A stretch of 7,996 nucleotides of DNA from DATKEH01 sp035546355 (lineage in GTDB: Bacteria > Acidobacteriota > Thermoanaerobaculia > Multivoradales > JAIOJS01), in contig DATKEH010000342.1 of assembly GCA_035546355.1 (NCBI GenBank), positions 1-7,996 on the forward strand, written 5' to 3'. How positions within the stretch are numbered: position 1 is the stretch's first letter; each line of letters begins with the position of its first letter. The notes below the pieces were generated by a model. That model was not told the DNA's origin, made no database searches, and saw only the letters and a list, made by a program, of their open reading frames with translations. Shown here piece after piece: positions 1 to 6,614 of the stretch. The position numbers and the translations under genes were made by a program.

Positions 1-1
1 C

Positions 2-700
2 CGCCTCCACGGCCTGTTCGCCGGTGGCACGCTGGCCCAGGAGGCCCTCCTCGGCCTGCTGCCCTGGCTCGGCCCGATCGCCTCCAACCTCTCCCTGCCC
101 GGCGCCCTCCCCCTCGCCGACCCGGCGGCCGGCGGCGCCCACCTCCTCCTCGACCTCGGGGCCGACGAGCTGACCCTCGGCCGGCCCCACCCGATGCTCG
201 ACGAGGGGGTGCGGCACGAGCGGCTCGCCGCCGCGGCCATCGACCCCGCCGTCGGGCTGGTGCTGCTCGACATCGTGCTCGGCGACGGCGCCCACCCCGA
301 CCCGGCCGGAGAGCTCGCGCCGGCCATCCGCGCCGCTCGCCAGGCCGCCGCGGGGGCCGGGCGACCCCTGGACGTCGTCGCCATCCTCGTCGGCACCGAC
401 GACGACCCGCAGGGCCTCGGGGCCCAGGCCGAGCGGCTGCAGGCGGCGGGGGCGCGGGTGGTGCGGTCGGTGGGCGAGGCGGTGCAGTATGCTGTCGCGA
501 CCTTGAGCAGCACGACCGGGGAGAGCGCGGGGCCGCCGGTGCCGCTGGACGCCCTCGCGGCGCCGGTGGTGGTCAACGTCGGGCTCGAGGGGTTCCACCG
601 GGCGCTGGCGGCGCAGGGGGCCCGCAGCATCCAGGTCGACTGGCGGCCGCCGGCCGGCGGCGACGAACGGCTGGGGCGGCTGCTGGAGCGGATGCGGTGA
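2..700 (+). CDS. fdrA: FdrA family protein (AllF-like), C-terminal part, 5' end outside window
   Basis: The reading frame is open from base 2 to the TGA at 698-700, giving 232 residues of a protein that starts upstream; E. coli FdrA is roughly 550 residues, so this is about the last 40%. Visible FdrA features are LFAGGTLAQEA near the start, a GADELTLGRPHPM segment ending at base 196 (the internal ATG 194 is conserved sequence, not a start), an AILVGTDDDPQ segment, and the C-terminal VVNVGLEGF...VDWRPPAGGD block. The family resembles the alpha subunit of succinyl-CoA synthetase (nucleotide and CoA-binding folds). In E. coli it is one of three proteins needed for oxamate carbamoyltransferase activity, which releases carbamoyl phosphate. 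It overlaps the DUF1116 gene by four bases, suggesting coupled translation of two partner subunits. Family assignment is firm; the exact carbamoyl substrate is unknown. Confidence 0.9.
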   Translation, partial: RLHGLFAGGTLAQEALLGLLPWLGPIASNLSLPGALPLADPAAGGAHLLLDLGADELTLGRPHPMLDEGVRHERLAAAAIDPAVGLVLLDIVLGDGAHPDPAGELAPAIRAARQAAAGAGRPLDVVAILVGTDDDPQGLGAQAERLQAAGARVVRSVGEAVQYAVATLSSTTGESAGPPVPLDALAAPVVVNVGLEGFHRALAAQGARSIQVDWRPPAGGDERLGRLLERMR

Positions 701-1956
701 CCGGCGCCGACATCGACCGCGCCAACCGCACCGCGGTGCAGCGCATGATCGCTTCGCAGCCGCGCCTGGTGGGCGTGGCGCGCGCGGCGGAGGCGATGCC
801 GGCGATGGACGGCCGCCGGCTGCTGCACGCCGGGCCGCCGGTCGCCTGGGAGCGCGCCTCCGGGCCGCTGCGCGGCGCCGTCGTCGGCGCGCTGCTCTAC
901 GAAGGCTGGGCCGGCGACGTCGCCGCGGCCGAGGTGTTGGCGGCCAGCGGCGAGGTCCCCCTGGAGCCCTGCCACCACCATGCCGCGGTGGGACCGATGG
1001 CCGGCGTCGTCTCGCCGTCGATGGCGGTGTACGTGGTCGAGGACGCCGCCCACGGCGGCCGCACCTTCTCGACCCTCAACGAGGGGTACGGCAAGGTGCT
1101 GCGCTACGGCGCCTACGCCCCCGAGGTACTGGAGCGGCTGCGTTGGATGAACGAGGAGCTGGCGCCGCTGCTGGCGGCGGCCCTCGCCGCCGGCGAGCCG
1201 CTCGACCTGCGGACGCTGATCGCCGAGGCGCTGCACATGGGCGACGAGGGGCACAACCGCAACAAAGCGGGATCGCTGCTGTTCACCCGGCTGCTGGCGC
1301 CGCGTATCGCCGCGGTGGCCGGCGACGGCGAGCGGGCGGCGCGGGCGATCGCCTTCCTCGGCGACAACGCCCTGTCGGTGCTCAACCCGGTGATGGCGGC
1401 CTGCAAGGCGATGGCGGACGCCGCCCACGGCGTCGAAGGCAGCACCCTGGTGTCGGCGATGGCCCGCAACGGCACCGACTTCGGCATCCGCGTGTCGGGG
1501 CTGGGGGAGCGCTGGTTCACCGCCCCGGCGCTGGTGCCGGACGGGCTCTACTTTTCGGGTTTCTCGGCCGCCGACGCCAGCCGCGACATCGGCGACTCGA
1601 CGATCACCGAGACCGCCGGCATCGGCGCCTTCGCCATGGCGGCGGCGCCCGCCATCGTCCGCTTCGTCGGCGGCACGCCCGACGAGGCCCTCGCCGGCAC
1701 CCGCGAGATGTACGAGATCACCGTCGCCGAGCACGACCACTTCACCATCCCCGCCCTCGGCTTCCGCGGCACGCCAGTGGGAATCGACCTGCGGCGGGTC
1801 GTCGAGCTCGGCGTGACCCCCCGCGTCAACACCGGCATCGCCCACCGCGAGGCCGGGATCGGCCAGATCGGCGCCGGCCTGGTGCGGCCGCCGCGGGAGG
1901 TGTTCGAGCAGGCCCTGATCGCCTGGGCCGAGCGATACCTGGAGGACTCCCCATGA
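697..1956 (+). CDS. DUF1116 family protein (YlbE/AllG-like), putative carbamoyltransferase subunit
   Basis: This 419-residue protein is about the usual full length for the family. The start is GTG 697, which overlaps the fdrA stop as GTGA and has GGAG at 685-688 eight bases upstream. Conserved blocks characteristic of DUF1116 include CHHH (residues 92-95) followed by GPMAGVVSPSM, STLNEGYGKVLRYG, MGDEGHNRNKAG (from residue 181), the KAMADAAHGVEGSTLVSAMARNGTDFGIRVSG stretch in two adjoining pieces, and GDSTITETAG. The His/Asp/Asn-rich motifs probably line the active site, though I know of no residue-level mechanism. In E. coli the homologue YlbE (AllG) acts with FdrA and a DUF2877 protein in oxamate transcarbamylation. 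All three families occur in this operon, which supports a multi-subunit enzyme here. The 3' end overlaps the next gene by four bases (ATGA). The family call is strong; the substrate is inferred only loosely. Confidence 0.92.
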   Translation: MTGADIDRANRTAVQRMIASQPRLVGVARAAEAMPAMDGRRLLHAGPPVAWERASGPLRGAVVGALLYEGWAGDVAAAEVLAASGEVPLEPCHHHAAVGPMAGVVSPSMAVYVVEDAAHGGRTFSTLNEGYGKVLRYGAYAPEVLERLRWMNEELAPLLAAALAAGEPLDLRTLIAEALHMGDEGHNRNKAGSLLFTRLLAPRIAAVAGDGERAARAIAFLGDNALSVLNPVMAACKAMADAAHGVEGSTLVSAMARNGTDFGIRVSGLGERWFTAPALVPDGLYFSGFSAADASRDIGDSTITETAGIGAFAMAAAPAIVRFVGGTPDEALAGTREMYEITVAEHDHFTIPALGFRGTPVGIDLRRVVELGVTPRVNTGIAHREAGIGQIGAGLVRPPREVFEQALIAWAERYLEDSP

Positions 1957-2810
1957 AGCACGCCCCCTTCGACCTGTCGCGCTGCGAGGTGCTCGACCTG
2001 TCGCAGAATTTCTCGATGAACAGCCCCTCCTTCGCCTTCTACGAGGGGCCGACGGTCAAGTGGGTGAAGCGGCTGGCCTTCGAGGGGGTCAACGCGCAGT
2101 TGATCTCCTCGACCAACCACATCGCCACCCACCTCGACTCCCCCTCGCACTTCCACGACCCGGGCGCGGACGTCGCCGGCATCCCGCTCGAGACGCTGGT
2201 CGGGCCGGCCTGCGTCGTCGACCTGTGCAAGCTGGGGGTCGGCGACTACCAGATCTACGGGCCGCGGCACTTCGAGGAGTGGGAGCGCAGCACCGGCATC
2301 ACCATCGAGCGCGGCGACATCCTGATCGTCCACACCGGCTACCACCGCTTCTACAACGAGGATTGGCACAAGGCGGCGCCGTGCCCGGTGCGGCGGGTGG
2401 TGGAGGAGACGGCGCACGAGCCCGACCTGCCGCGCTGCTTCCTGAAGCACCCCGGCCCGCAGGCGGAGCTCTGCCCATGGATCCTCGACCGCGGCATCCG
2501 CTGGCTGGCGGTGGACTGCATCGCCGCCGACCACCCTTTCAACACCAACGTGCGCAAGGCGCGGCCCGACCTGATCCCGGAGGTCGAGGCGGCGATAGGC
2601 ATGTCTCTCGACGACGCCTTCCCCTGGCCGCGCGACTACCAGTGCATGCACGTCCAGCTCTTCCCGCACGGCGTCTTCCACGCCGAGAACGTCGGCGGCC
2701 GCATCGACGAGGTGCTCGACCAGCGGCTGTGGGTGGGGTGCTTCCCCTTCCGCTTCGCCGGCGGCGAGGCGGCCTTCTCGCGCTTCGTCGCCTTCGTGGA
2801 GCGGCAATGA
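1953..2810 (+). CDS. cyclase family metal-dependent hydrolase (kynurenine formamidase / isatin hydrolase superfamily)
   Basis: A 285-residue protein starting at ATG 1953, with GGAGG at 1941-1945 and a seven-base spacer; the same frame is open far upstream, but that part only shadows the DUF1116 gene. It carries the cyclase-family metal signature as HIATHLDSPSH (residues 56-66); the usual form is HxGTHxDxPxH, so Gly is replaced by Ala58. The downstream D..AADHPFNT block, His233 and Glu245 (AENVGG) match the C-terminal part of the fold. Family members hydrolyse amide, lactam or ester bonds using Mn or Zn: N-formylkynurenine and isatin are known substrates. Length is above that of bacterial kynurenine formamidase (about 210) and nearer the longer uncharacterised members. 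Position between carbamoyltransferase-like genes and a Mo-hydroxylase suggests a ring-opening or amidase step on an N-heterocycle; this is inference. Alternative: hydrolase of an unrelated ester or amide. Confidence 0.85.
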   Translation: MKHAPFDLSRCEVLDLSQNFSMNSPSFAFYEGPTVKWVKRLAFEGVNAQLISSTNHIATHLDSPSHFHDPGADVAGIPLETLVGPACVVDLCKLGVGDYQIYGPRHFEEWERSTGITIERGDILIVHTGYHRFYNEDWHKAAPCPVRRVVEETAHEPDLPRCFLKHPGPQAELCPWILDRGIRWLAVDCIAADHPFNTNVRKARPDLIPEVEAAIGMSLDDAFPWPRDYQCMHVQLFPHGVFHAENVGGRIDEVLDQRLWVGCFPFRFAGGEAAFSRFVAFVERQ

Positions 2811-2827
2811 GGATGCCGACCGCCGAT

Positions 2828-2860
2828 GCGGTCGTAGGGGCGGGCCTCTGCGCCCGCCCG
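2828..2860 (+). repeat. REP-like palindromic repeat, copy 1
   Basis: This 33-bp unit in the gap between the cyclase and Mo-hydroxylase genes begins GCGGTCGTAGGGGCGG. It contains a perfect 8-bp hairpin, GGGCGGGC (2838-2845) with GCCCGCCC (2852-2859), around a 6-base loop. It matches 31 of 33 positions of a second copy at 5368-5400 inside the DUF2877 gene. No T-run follows, so it is unlikely to be an intrinsic terminator. It may act as an mRNA hairpin or simply be a dispersed genomic repeat. Confidence 0.75.
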
Positions 2861-2876
2861 CGGCCGTGCGGCTGCC

Positions 2877-2880
2877 GGAG
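2877..2880 (+). promoter_or_regulatory. ribosome binding site deciding the Mo-hydroxylase start
   Basis: GGAG lies six bases before ATG 2887. The frame is also open from GTG 2866, but that codon lacks a purine-rich site at a proper distance. The protein family also normally begins only a few residues before the RNEDPRLLTG motif, so ATG 2887 is preferred. Confidence 0.6.
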
Positions 2881-2886
2881 CTGCCG

Positions 2887-5223
2887 ATGACCCTCGGCGC
2901 GCCGACGCGCAGGAACGAGGACCCGCGCCTGCTCACCGGCCGGGCGCTGTTCGTCGACGACGTGCAGCTGCCGGAGATGGCGCACGTCGCCTTCCTGCGC
3001 AGCCCCTACGCCCACGCCCGCCTCGGCGCCATCGACGCCAGCGCGGCGCGGGCGATGCCCGGGGTGCTCGGGGTCTACACCGCGGAAGACCTCGGCGACT
3101 ACTGGCGCCCCGGGCCGCTGCTGGTGCCGCCGCCGCCGGTCGCGGGAATGGTCTTCCACCAGCGCTGCCAGGTGCCGCTGGTCAAGGACAAGGTGCGGCA
3201 GCTCGGCGAGCCGGTGGCCCTGGTGGTGGCCGAGAGCCGCTACCTGGCCGAGGACGCCGCCGAGCGCATCGCCGTCGACTTCGAGCCGCTGCCGGCGGTC
3301 GTCGACCTCGAGGCGGCGCTGGCGCCGGGCGCGCCCCGGGTGCACGACGACCTCGACTCCAACGTCGCCGCCGTGGTCCGCCAGCGCAAGGGGGACTGGG
3401 AGGCGGCGCGGGCCGCGGCCGACGTAGTCATCAGCCGCCGCTTCCGCTACGACCGCGGGGCGGCGGCGGCGATCGAGAATCGCGGGGTGGTGGCGCAGTG
3501 GGACCGGCGCGCCGACCGGTTGACGGTGTGGGACACCACCCAGGCGCCGATCCCCATCCGCAACGGTCTGGCGGCGATGCTGGGGCTGTCCGAGCACCAG
3601 GTGCGTCTGGTCGCTCCCTTCATCGGCGGCGGCTTCGGCCCGAAGATCATGATGTTCTACCCCGAGGAGGTGCTGATTCCCTGGCTGGCGATCCGCCTCG
3701 ACCGGCCGGTCAAGTGGATCGAAGACCGGGCCGAGAACTTCCTCGCCACCACCCAGGAGCGGCTGCAGATCCACGACGCCGAGCTGGCGCTGACCCGCGA
3801 CGGCACCATCCTCGGCATCCGCGACCGCTTCCTCCACGACACCGGCGCCTACGACCCCTACGGGCTGACGGTGCCGCTCAACTCGCAGTGCACCCTGATC
3901 GGCCCCTACCGGGTGCCGGCCTACGACTCCGAGTTCACCGCCGTCTTCACCAACAAGCCGATCGTCACCCCCTACCGCGGCGCCGGCCGCCAGCACGGGG
4001 TATTCGTCCTCGAGCGGCTGATGGACGCCGCGGCCCGCGAGCTGGGCCTCGACCGGCTCGACATCCGTCGCCGCAACTTCCTCACTCCCGACGAGTTCCC
4101 GGTCGAGCACGAGATCATCTACCAGGATTTCACGCCGCTGATGTACGACAGCGGCGACTACGCCCCGATGCTCGAGCAGGCGCTGGCGCGGATCGGCTGG
4201 GAGCGCTTCCTGACCGAGGAGCAGCCGCGGCTGCGGGCGGCGGGGCGGCTGGTGGGCATCGGCTGCGTCGCCTACGTCGAGGGCACCGGCATCGGCCCGT
4301 TCGAGGGGGCCCGGGTGCAGGTGCAGACCAACGGCCGGGTGAGCGTCGTCACCGGCGTCGGCACCCAGGGGCAGGGGCACTTCACGGTGCTGGCCCAGGT
4401 CGCCGCGGCGCAGCTCGGGGTCGACAGCGCCGAGGTCGACGTGGTCACCGGCGACTCGGACCAGTTCCACTGGGGCACCGGCACCTTCGCCAGCCGTGGC
4501 GCGGTGGTGGCGGGCAACGCCGTGCACGCCGCCGCCAAGGAGGTGCGGCGCAAGGCGCTGGCGCTCGGCGCCGAGCTGCTGGGGGTGCCGGTGGAACTGG
4601 TGGAGCTGGCCGGCGGCGCGGTGCGGGTGACCGGCGACCCGCAGCGGGCGCTGCCGCTCGGCGAGCTGGCGGCGAAGGCCAACCCGATGCGCGGCGGCGT
4701 CAAGCCGGGCACCGAGCCGGGGCTCGAGTCCACCCGCTACTTCGGCCCACAGCGCGGCGCCACCGCCAGCGGCTGTCACGCCTGCACCCTCGAGGTCGAC
4801 CCCGAGACGATGCAGGTCGCGGTGACGAAGTACGTGGTGGTGCACGACTGCGGCAAGGTGCTCAACCCGACGATCGTCGAGGGGCAGGTGCACGGCGGGG
4901 TGGCGCAGGGGCTGGGCAACGCCTGGTTCGAGGAGCTGGTGTTCGACGAGGCCGGACAGCTGCTCAACGCCTCGTTCATGGACTTCCTGCTGCCGACGGC
5001 GCTCGACATGCCGCCGATGGAGGTCGGCCACCACGAGACGGTGTCGCCGCTCAACGAGCTGGGGACCAAGGGCGCCGGCGAGGCGGGGGCGATCCCGGTG
5101 GGGGCGCTGTTCGCCCAGGCGCTGGAGGACGCGTTGGCGCCCCTGGCCCCGGCGCTCGAGATCCGCGAGATCCCCCTCAAGCCGAGCCGCTTGTGGGAGC
5201 TGGTCCGCGAGGCTCGGTCCTGA
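2887..5223 (+). CDS. xanthine dehydrogenase family molybdopterin-binding (large) subunit
   Basis: A 778-residue Mo-hydroxylase large subunit. The N-terminal aldehyde oxidase/xanthine dehydrogenase a/b hammerhead domain (about residues 10-125) opens with RNEDPRLLTG and LRSPYAHARL. The molybdopterin-binding region follows with GGGFGPK (247-253), PYRGAGR (362-368), QGQGHFTVLAQ and GTFASRGAVVAGNA. The C-terminal GTKGAGEAG block carries the expected catalytic Glu at residue 732. The active-site loop is PYRGAGR, close to the AYRGAGR of form-II CoxL and related hydroxylases and unlike the AYRCSFR of true CO dehydrogenase, so CO oxidation is unlikely. It should hydroxylate an N-heterocycle or aldehyde using molybdenum cofactor. 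Such enzymes usually need a [2Fe-2S] small subunit and an FAD medium subunit; neither is encoded in this window. CoxG downstream supports membrane-linked electron transfer. The substrate is not readable from the sequence. Confidence 0.93.
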   Translation: MTLGAPTRRNEDPRLLTGRALFVDDVQLPEMAHVAFLRSPYAHARLGAIDASAARAMPGVLGVYTAEDLGDYWRPGPLLVPPPPVAGMVFHQRCQVPLVKDKVRQLGEPVALVVAESRYLAEDAAERIAVDFEPLPAVVDLEAALAPGAPRVHDDLDSNVAAVVRQRKGDWEAARAAADVVISRRFRYDRGAAAAIENRGVVAQWDRRADRLTVWDTTQAPIPIRNGLAAMLGLSEHQVRLVAPFIGGGFGPKIMMFYPEEVLIPWLAIRLDRPVKWIEDRAENFLATTQERLQIHDAELALTRDGTILGIRDRFLHDTGAYDPYGLTVPLNSQCTLIGPYRVPAYDSEFTAVFTNKPIVTPYRGAGRQHGVFVLERLMDAAARELGLDRLDIRRRNFLTPDEFPVEHEIIYQDFTPLMYDSGDYAPMLEQALARIGWERFLTEEQPRLRAAGRLVGIGCVAYVEGTGIGPFEGARVQVQTNGRVSVVTGVGTQGQGHFTVLAQVAAAQLGVDSAEVDVVTGDSDQFHWGTGTFASRGAVVAGNAVHAAAKEVRRKALALGAELLGVPVELVELAGGAVRVTGDPQRALPLGELAAKANPMRGGVKPGTEPGLESTRYFGPQRGATASGCHACTLEVDPETMQVAVTKYVVVHDCGKVLNPTIVEGQVHGGVAQGLGNAWFEELVFDEAGQLLNASFMDFLLPTALDMPPMEVGHHETVSPLNELGTKGAGEAGAIPVGALFAQALEDALAPLAPALEIREIPLKPSRLWELVREARS

Positions 5224-5228
5224 CTACG

Positions 5229-5921
5229 GTGGCGATGGCGCGGCCGGACTGGGAGGCGCTGTGGGCGTCGCCGGAGCGATGGTTCCGCCGCCTGCCGCTG
5301 GTCGCAGACGTGCTGGCCGGACGGGCCGCCTCGGAGGGCGGCCCCTACGACCCCCTCGAACCCTCGGGCGGTCGTAGGGGCGGACCTCCGCGCCCGCCCG
5401 GGCTCTTGCCCCCTCTCCCCGTCCGCGGGGAGAGGGCTGGGGTGAGGGGCTCCGGCGGCGGGTCCTGGCTCGAGCAGGCGGTGTGGCGCGCCGCCGCCCG
5501 CCTCGACGCCGCATTCGTCGGCGGCACCGCCGCCGGCCGCGCCGTTGCCGCCCGCCGCCTCGCCGGGCTCGGCGAGGGGCTCACCCCGGCCGGCGACGAC
5601 TATCTGCTGGGCGCCTTCCATGCGCTGTGGGCGCTGGATCACCCCCTGCGGCGCGAGGCGCCGGCCCTCGCCGAGCTCGCCGCGGCGCGCACCACTTCCC
5701 ACTCCGCCGCCTGGCTGCGAGCGGCGGCCGGCGGCTCCGTCAGCCCGCCCTGGGCGCGGCTGCTCCTCGCCCTCGCCGCCGCGAGCGACGCCGCCGTGGC
5801 CCCCTCCGCGGCGGCGGTGGCCGCCACCGGCCACAGCTCCGGGCGCTGGTCGCTGCGCGGCTTCTGTGTCCTCGCGCGGTGCCTTGCCGCCGCGCCCCCC
5901 ATCGCACTGGAGGCACGATGA
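5229..5921 (+). CDS. DUF2877 family protein (YlbF/AllH-like), apparently N-terminally truncated and repeat-interrupted
   Basis: The frame ends at TGA 5919-5921. Start candidates are GTG 5229 (230 residues) and ATG 5235; neither has a well-placed Shine-Dalgarno, so translation probably relies on coupling to the upstream stop at 5221-5223. From GTG 5229, the DUF2877 signature GLGEGLTPAGDDYLLG starts at residue 113, with Asp123-Asp124. TTSHSAAWLRAA follows at 155 and GHSSG at 201-205, matching conserved blocks of E. coli YlbF (AllH, 271 residues), the third oxamate carbamoyltransferase component. Two things are odd. About 40 residues (roughly 36-75) are encoded by palindromic repeats, and the N-terminal portion normally preceding the signature is largely missing, leaving about 190 family-like residues. 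The gene may still supply the conserved core, or may be decaying. It overlaps coxG by ATGA, so its expression could still matter for downstream translation. Confidence 0.75.
   Translation: MAMARPDWEALWASPERWFRRLPLVADVLAGRAASEGGPYDPLEPSGGRRGGPPRPPGLLPPLPVRGERAGVRGSGGGSWLEQAVWRAAARLDAAFVGGTAAGRAVAARRLAGLGEGLTPAGDDYLLGAFHALWALDHPLRREAPALAELAAARTTSHSAAWLRAAAGGSVSPPWARLLLALAAASDAAVAPSAAAVAATGHSSGRWSLRGFCVLARCLAAAPPIALEAR
5334..5400 (+). repeat. REP-like palindromic repeat, copy 2, with inverted partner, inside DUF2877 gene
   Basis: The 3' part (5368-5400) matches copy 1 at 2828-2860 at 31 of 33 positions. In addition, 5334-5352 and 5370-5388 form an inverted repeat matching at 17 of 19 positions around a 17-base loop; its perfect core is GCCCCTACGACC (5341-5352) against GGTCGTAGGGGC (5370-5381). 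The element is read through in frame by the DUF2877 gene as a Gly/Pro/Arg-rich segment. Confidence 0.8.
5411..5449 (+). repeat. second palindromic repeat module (CCCTCTCCCC hairpin plus TGGGGTGAGGG tail)
   Basis: A perfect 10-bp hairpin, CCCTCTCCCC (5411-5420) with GGGGAGAGGG (5427-5436), encloses a 6-base loop and is followed by CTGGGGTGAGGGG. This arrangement resembles a dispersed intergenic repeat I recognise from many bacterial genomes. Here it lies inside the DUF2877 reading frame, ten bases after the other repeat, and contributes a Pro/Arg/Gly-rich stretch without a stop codon. No T-run follows it. Confidence 0.75.
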
Positions 5922-6598
5922 AGATCACCGGCACCTACACCCTTCCCGCGCCGCGCGACGCGGTGTGGCAGGCCCTCCTCGACCCCGAGGTACTCTCCCG
6001 CACGCTGCCCGGCTGTGAGCGCCTGGAGCGGGTCGGGGAGGGGCGCTTCGAGGGGGTGCTCAACGTCCAGGTGGGGCCGGTCAAGGGGCAGTTCGAGGGC
6101 ACCCTCGACCTCACCGACCTGCGCCCGCCCCAGGGGTATCGCATGAAGCTCGACGGGCGCGGCCCCTCGGGGTTCATGACCGGCGAGGGGAGCATCGACC
6201 TGGAGGAGGTGCCCGCGGGCACGCTGGTGCGCTACGACCTCGACGCCCGCGTCGGTGGCAGGATCGCCGGCGTCGGGCAGCGGCTGCTCGACAGCTCGGC
6301 GCGGGTGATCACCCGCCAGGGCCTGGAGGGCCTCGAGCGGCAGCTCGCCGCGCGCCAGGGCGCGGCGGGGCCCGCTCCGGGCCCGACCGCCACCCCCGTG
6401 GGGCACGAAGGGGAGCCGCCGGCGCCGGCCCCCGTCGTCCCGCCGGCGGCGCCCACCCAGCGCGAGTTCGCTGCCCGCTTCGCCCGCGGCATGGTCGACG
6501 ACCTGCTGCCGCGCCGGGTGCAGCGCTGGGTGCTGATGGCGCTGCTGGCGATCCTCCTGATCGCGGTGCTGCTGCTGATGCGAGGGTGCCCGGGATGA
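5918..6598 (+). CDS. coxG: CoxG family SRPBCC-domain protein with C-terminal membrane anchor
   Basis: The start is ATG 5918, overlapping the DUF2877 stop as ATGA, with TGGAGG at 5908-5913 four bases before it. The product has 226 residues. Residues 1 to about 150 form the SRPBCC/CoxG domain: MKITGTYTLPAPRDAVW at the start, LPGCERLERVGEG, then VGPVKGQFEGTLDL and GRGPSGFMTGEGSIDL. A Pro/Ala-rich linker follows (about 155-185), then a hydrophobic segment at about 204-221 that should be a single transmembrane helix, with a short GCPG tail. CoxG proteins accompany Mo-hydroxylases of the CO dehydrogenase type, where they attach the enzyme to the cytoplasmic membrane and have been linked to quinone delivery. 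Here the likely partner is the Mo-hydroxylase two genes upstream, implying electron flow to the respiratory quinone pool. Domain call firm; role inferred from family and context. Confidence 0.88.
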   Translation: MKITGTYTLPAPRDAVWQALLDPEVLSRTLPGCERLERVGEGRFEGVLNVQVGPVKGQFEGTLDLTDLRPPQGYRMKLDGRGPSGFMTGEGSIDLEEVPAGTLVRYDLDARVGGRIAGVGQRLLDSSARVITRQGLEGLERQLAARQGAAGPAPGPTATPVGHEGEPPAPAPVVPPAAPTQREFAARFARGMVDDLLPRRVQRWVLMALLAILLIAVLLLMRGCPG

Positions 6599-6602
6599 GG
6601 GC

Positions 6603-6609
6603 GGGGGAG
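6603..6609 (+). promoter_or_regulatory. strong ribosome binding site of the NCS2 permease
   Basis: GGGGGAG lies five bases before ATG 6615, in the 16-base gap after the coxG stop, and supports this start over the in-frame ATG at 6633. Confidence 0.65.
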
Positions 6610-6614
6610 CTGCG

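Larger units (their letters stand above)
2807..2890 (+). other. 27-codon bridging open frame, possible translational coupler
   Basis: ATG 2807 overlaps the cyclase stop (TGA 2808-2810), has GGAG at 2798-2801 five bases upstream, and runs to TGA 2888-2890, which overlaps the Mo-hydroxylase ATG at 2887. The frame therefore links the two genes by four-base ATGA overlaps at both ends while passing through the palindromic repeat. The predicted peptide is Cys- and Arg-rich, as expected from translated GC-rich repeat DNA, and resembles no family I know. It may only keep ribosomes moving across the repeat, or it may be chance. I do not claim a functional peptide. Confidence 0.3.

Noticed and set aside
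2838..2859. Hairpin considered as an intrinsic terminator between the cyclase and Mo-hydroxylase genes
   Set aside because: No T-run follows it, the same element occurs inside a coding sequence at 5368-5400, and the downstream gene begins within 30 bases with a ribosome binding site.
1548..2936. A 462-codon open frame on the - strand opposite the cyclase gene
   Set aside because: It is a compositional shadow of the cyclase and DUF1116 genes; no domain, and the + strand proteins are well conserved.
2539..5034. An 831-codon open frame on the - strand opposite the Mo-hydroxylase gene
   Set aside because: It mirrors a clearly conserved gene, its translation is low-complexity Arg/His/Gly/Ala sequence with no recognisable domain, and long antisense frames are expected at this GC content.
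3498..5220. Upstream extension of the DUF2877 reading frame through the Mo-hydroxylase gene, which would make an 807-residue protein
   Set aside because: The extension is Arg/Gly/Ala-rich frame-shadow sequence with no family similarity; the DUF2877-like sequence begins only after the Mo-hydroxylase stop.
2887..5223. Aerobic CO dehydrogenase (CoxL), suggested by the neighbouring coxG
   Set aside because: The active-site loop is PYRGAGR, not the AYRCSFR of form-I CoxL, and no coxM or coxS lies next to it.
5411..5436. 10-bp perfect hairpin considered as a terminator or transcription attenuator
   Set aside because: It lies inside an open reading frame, has no T-run, and matches the form of a dispersed repeat.
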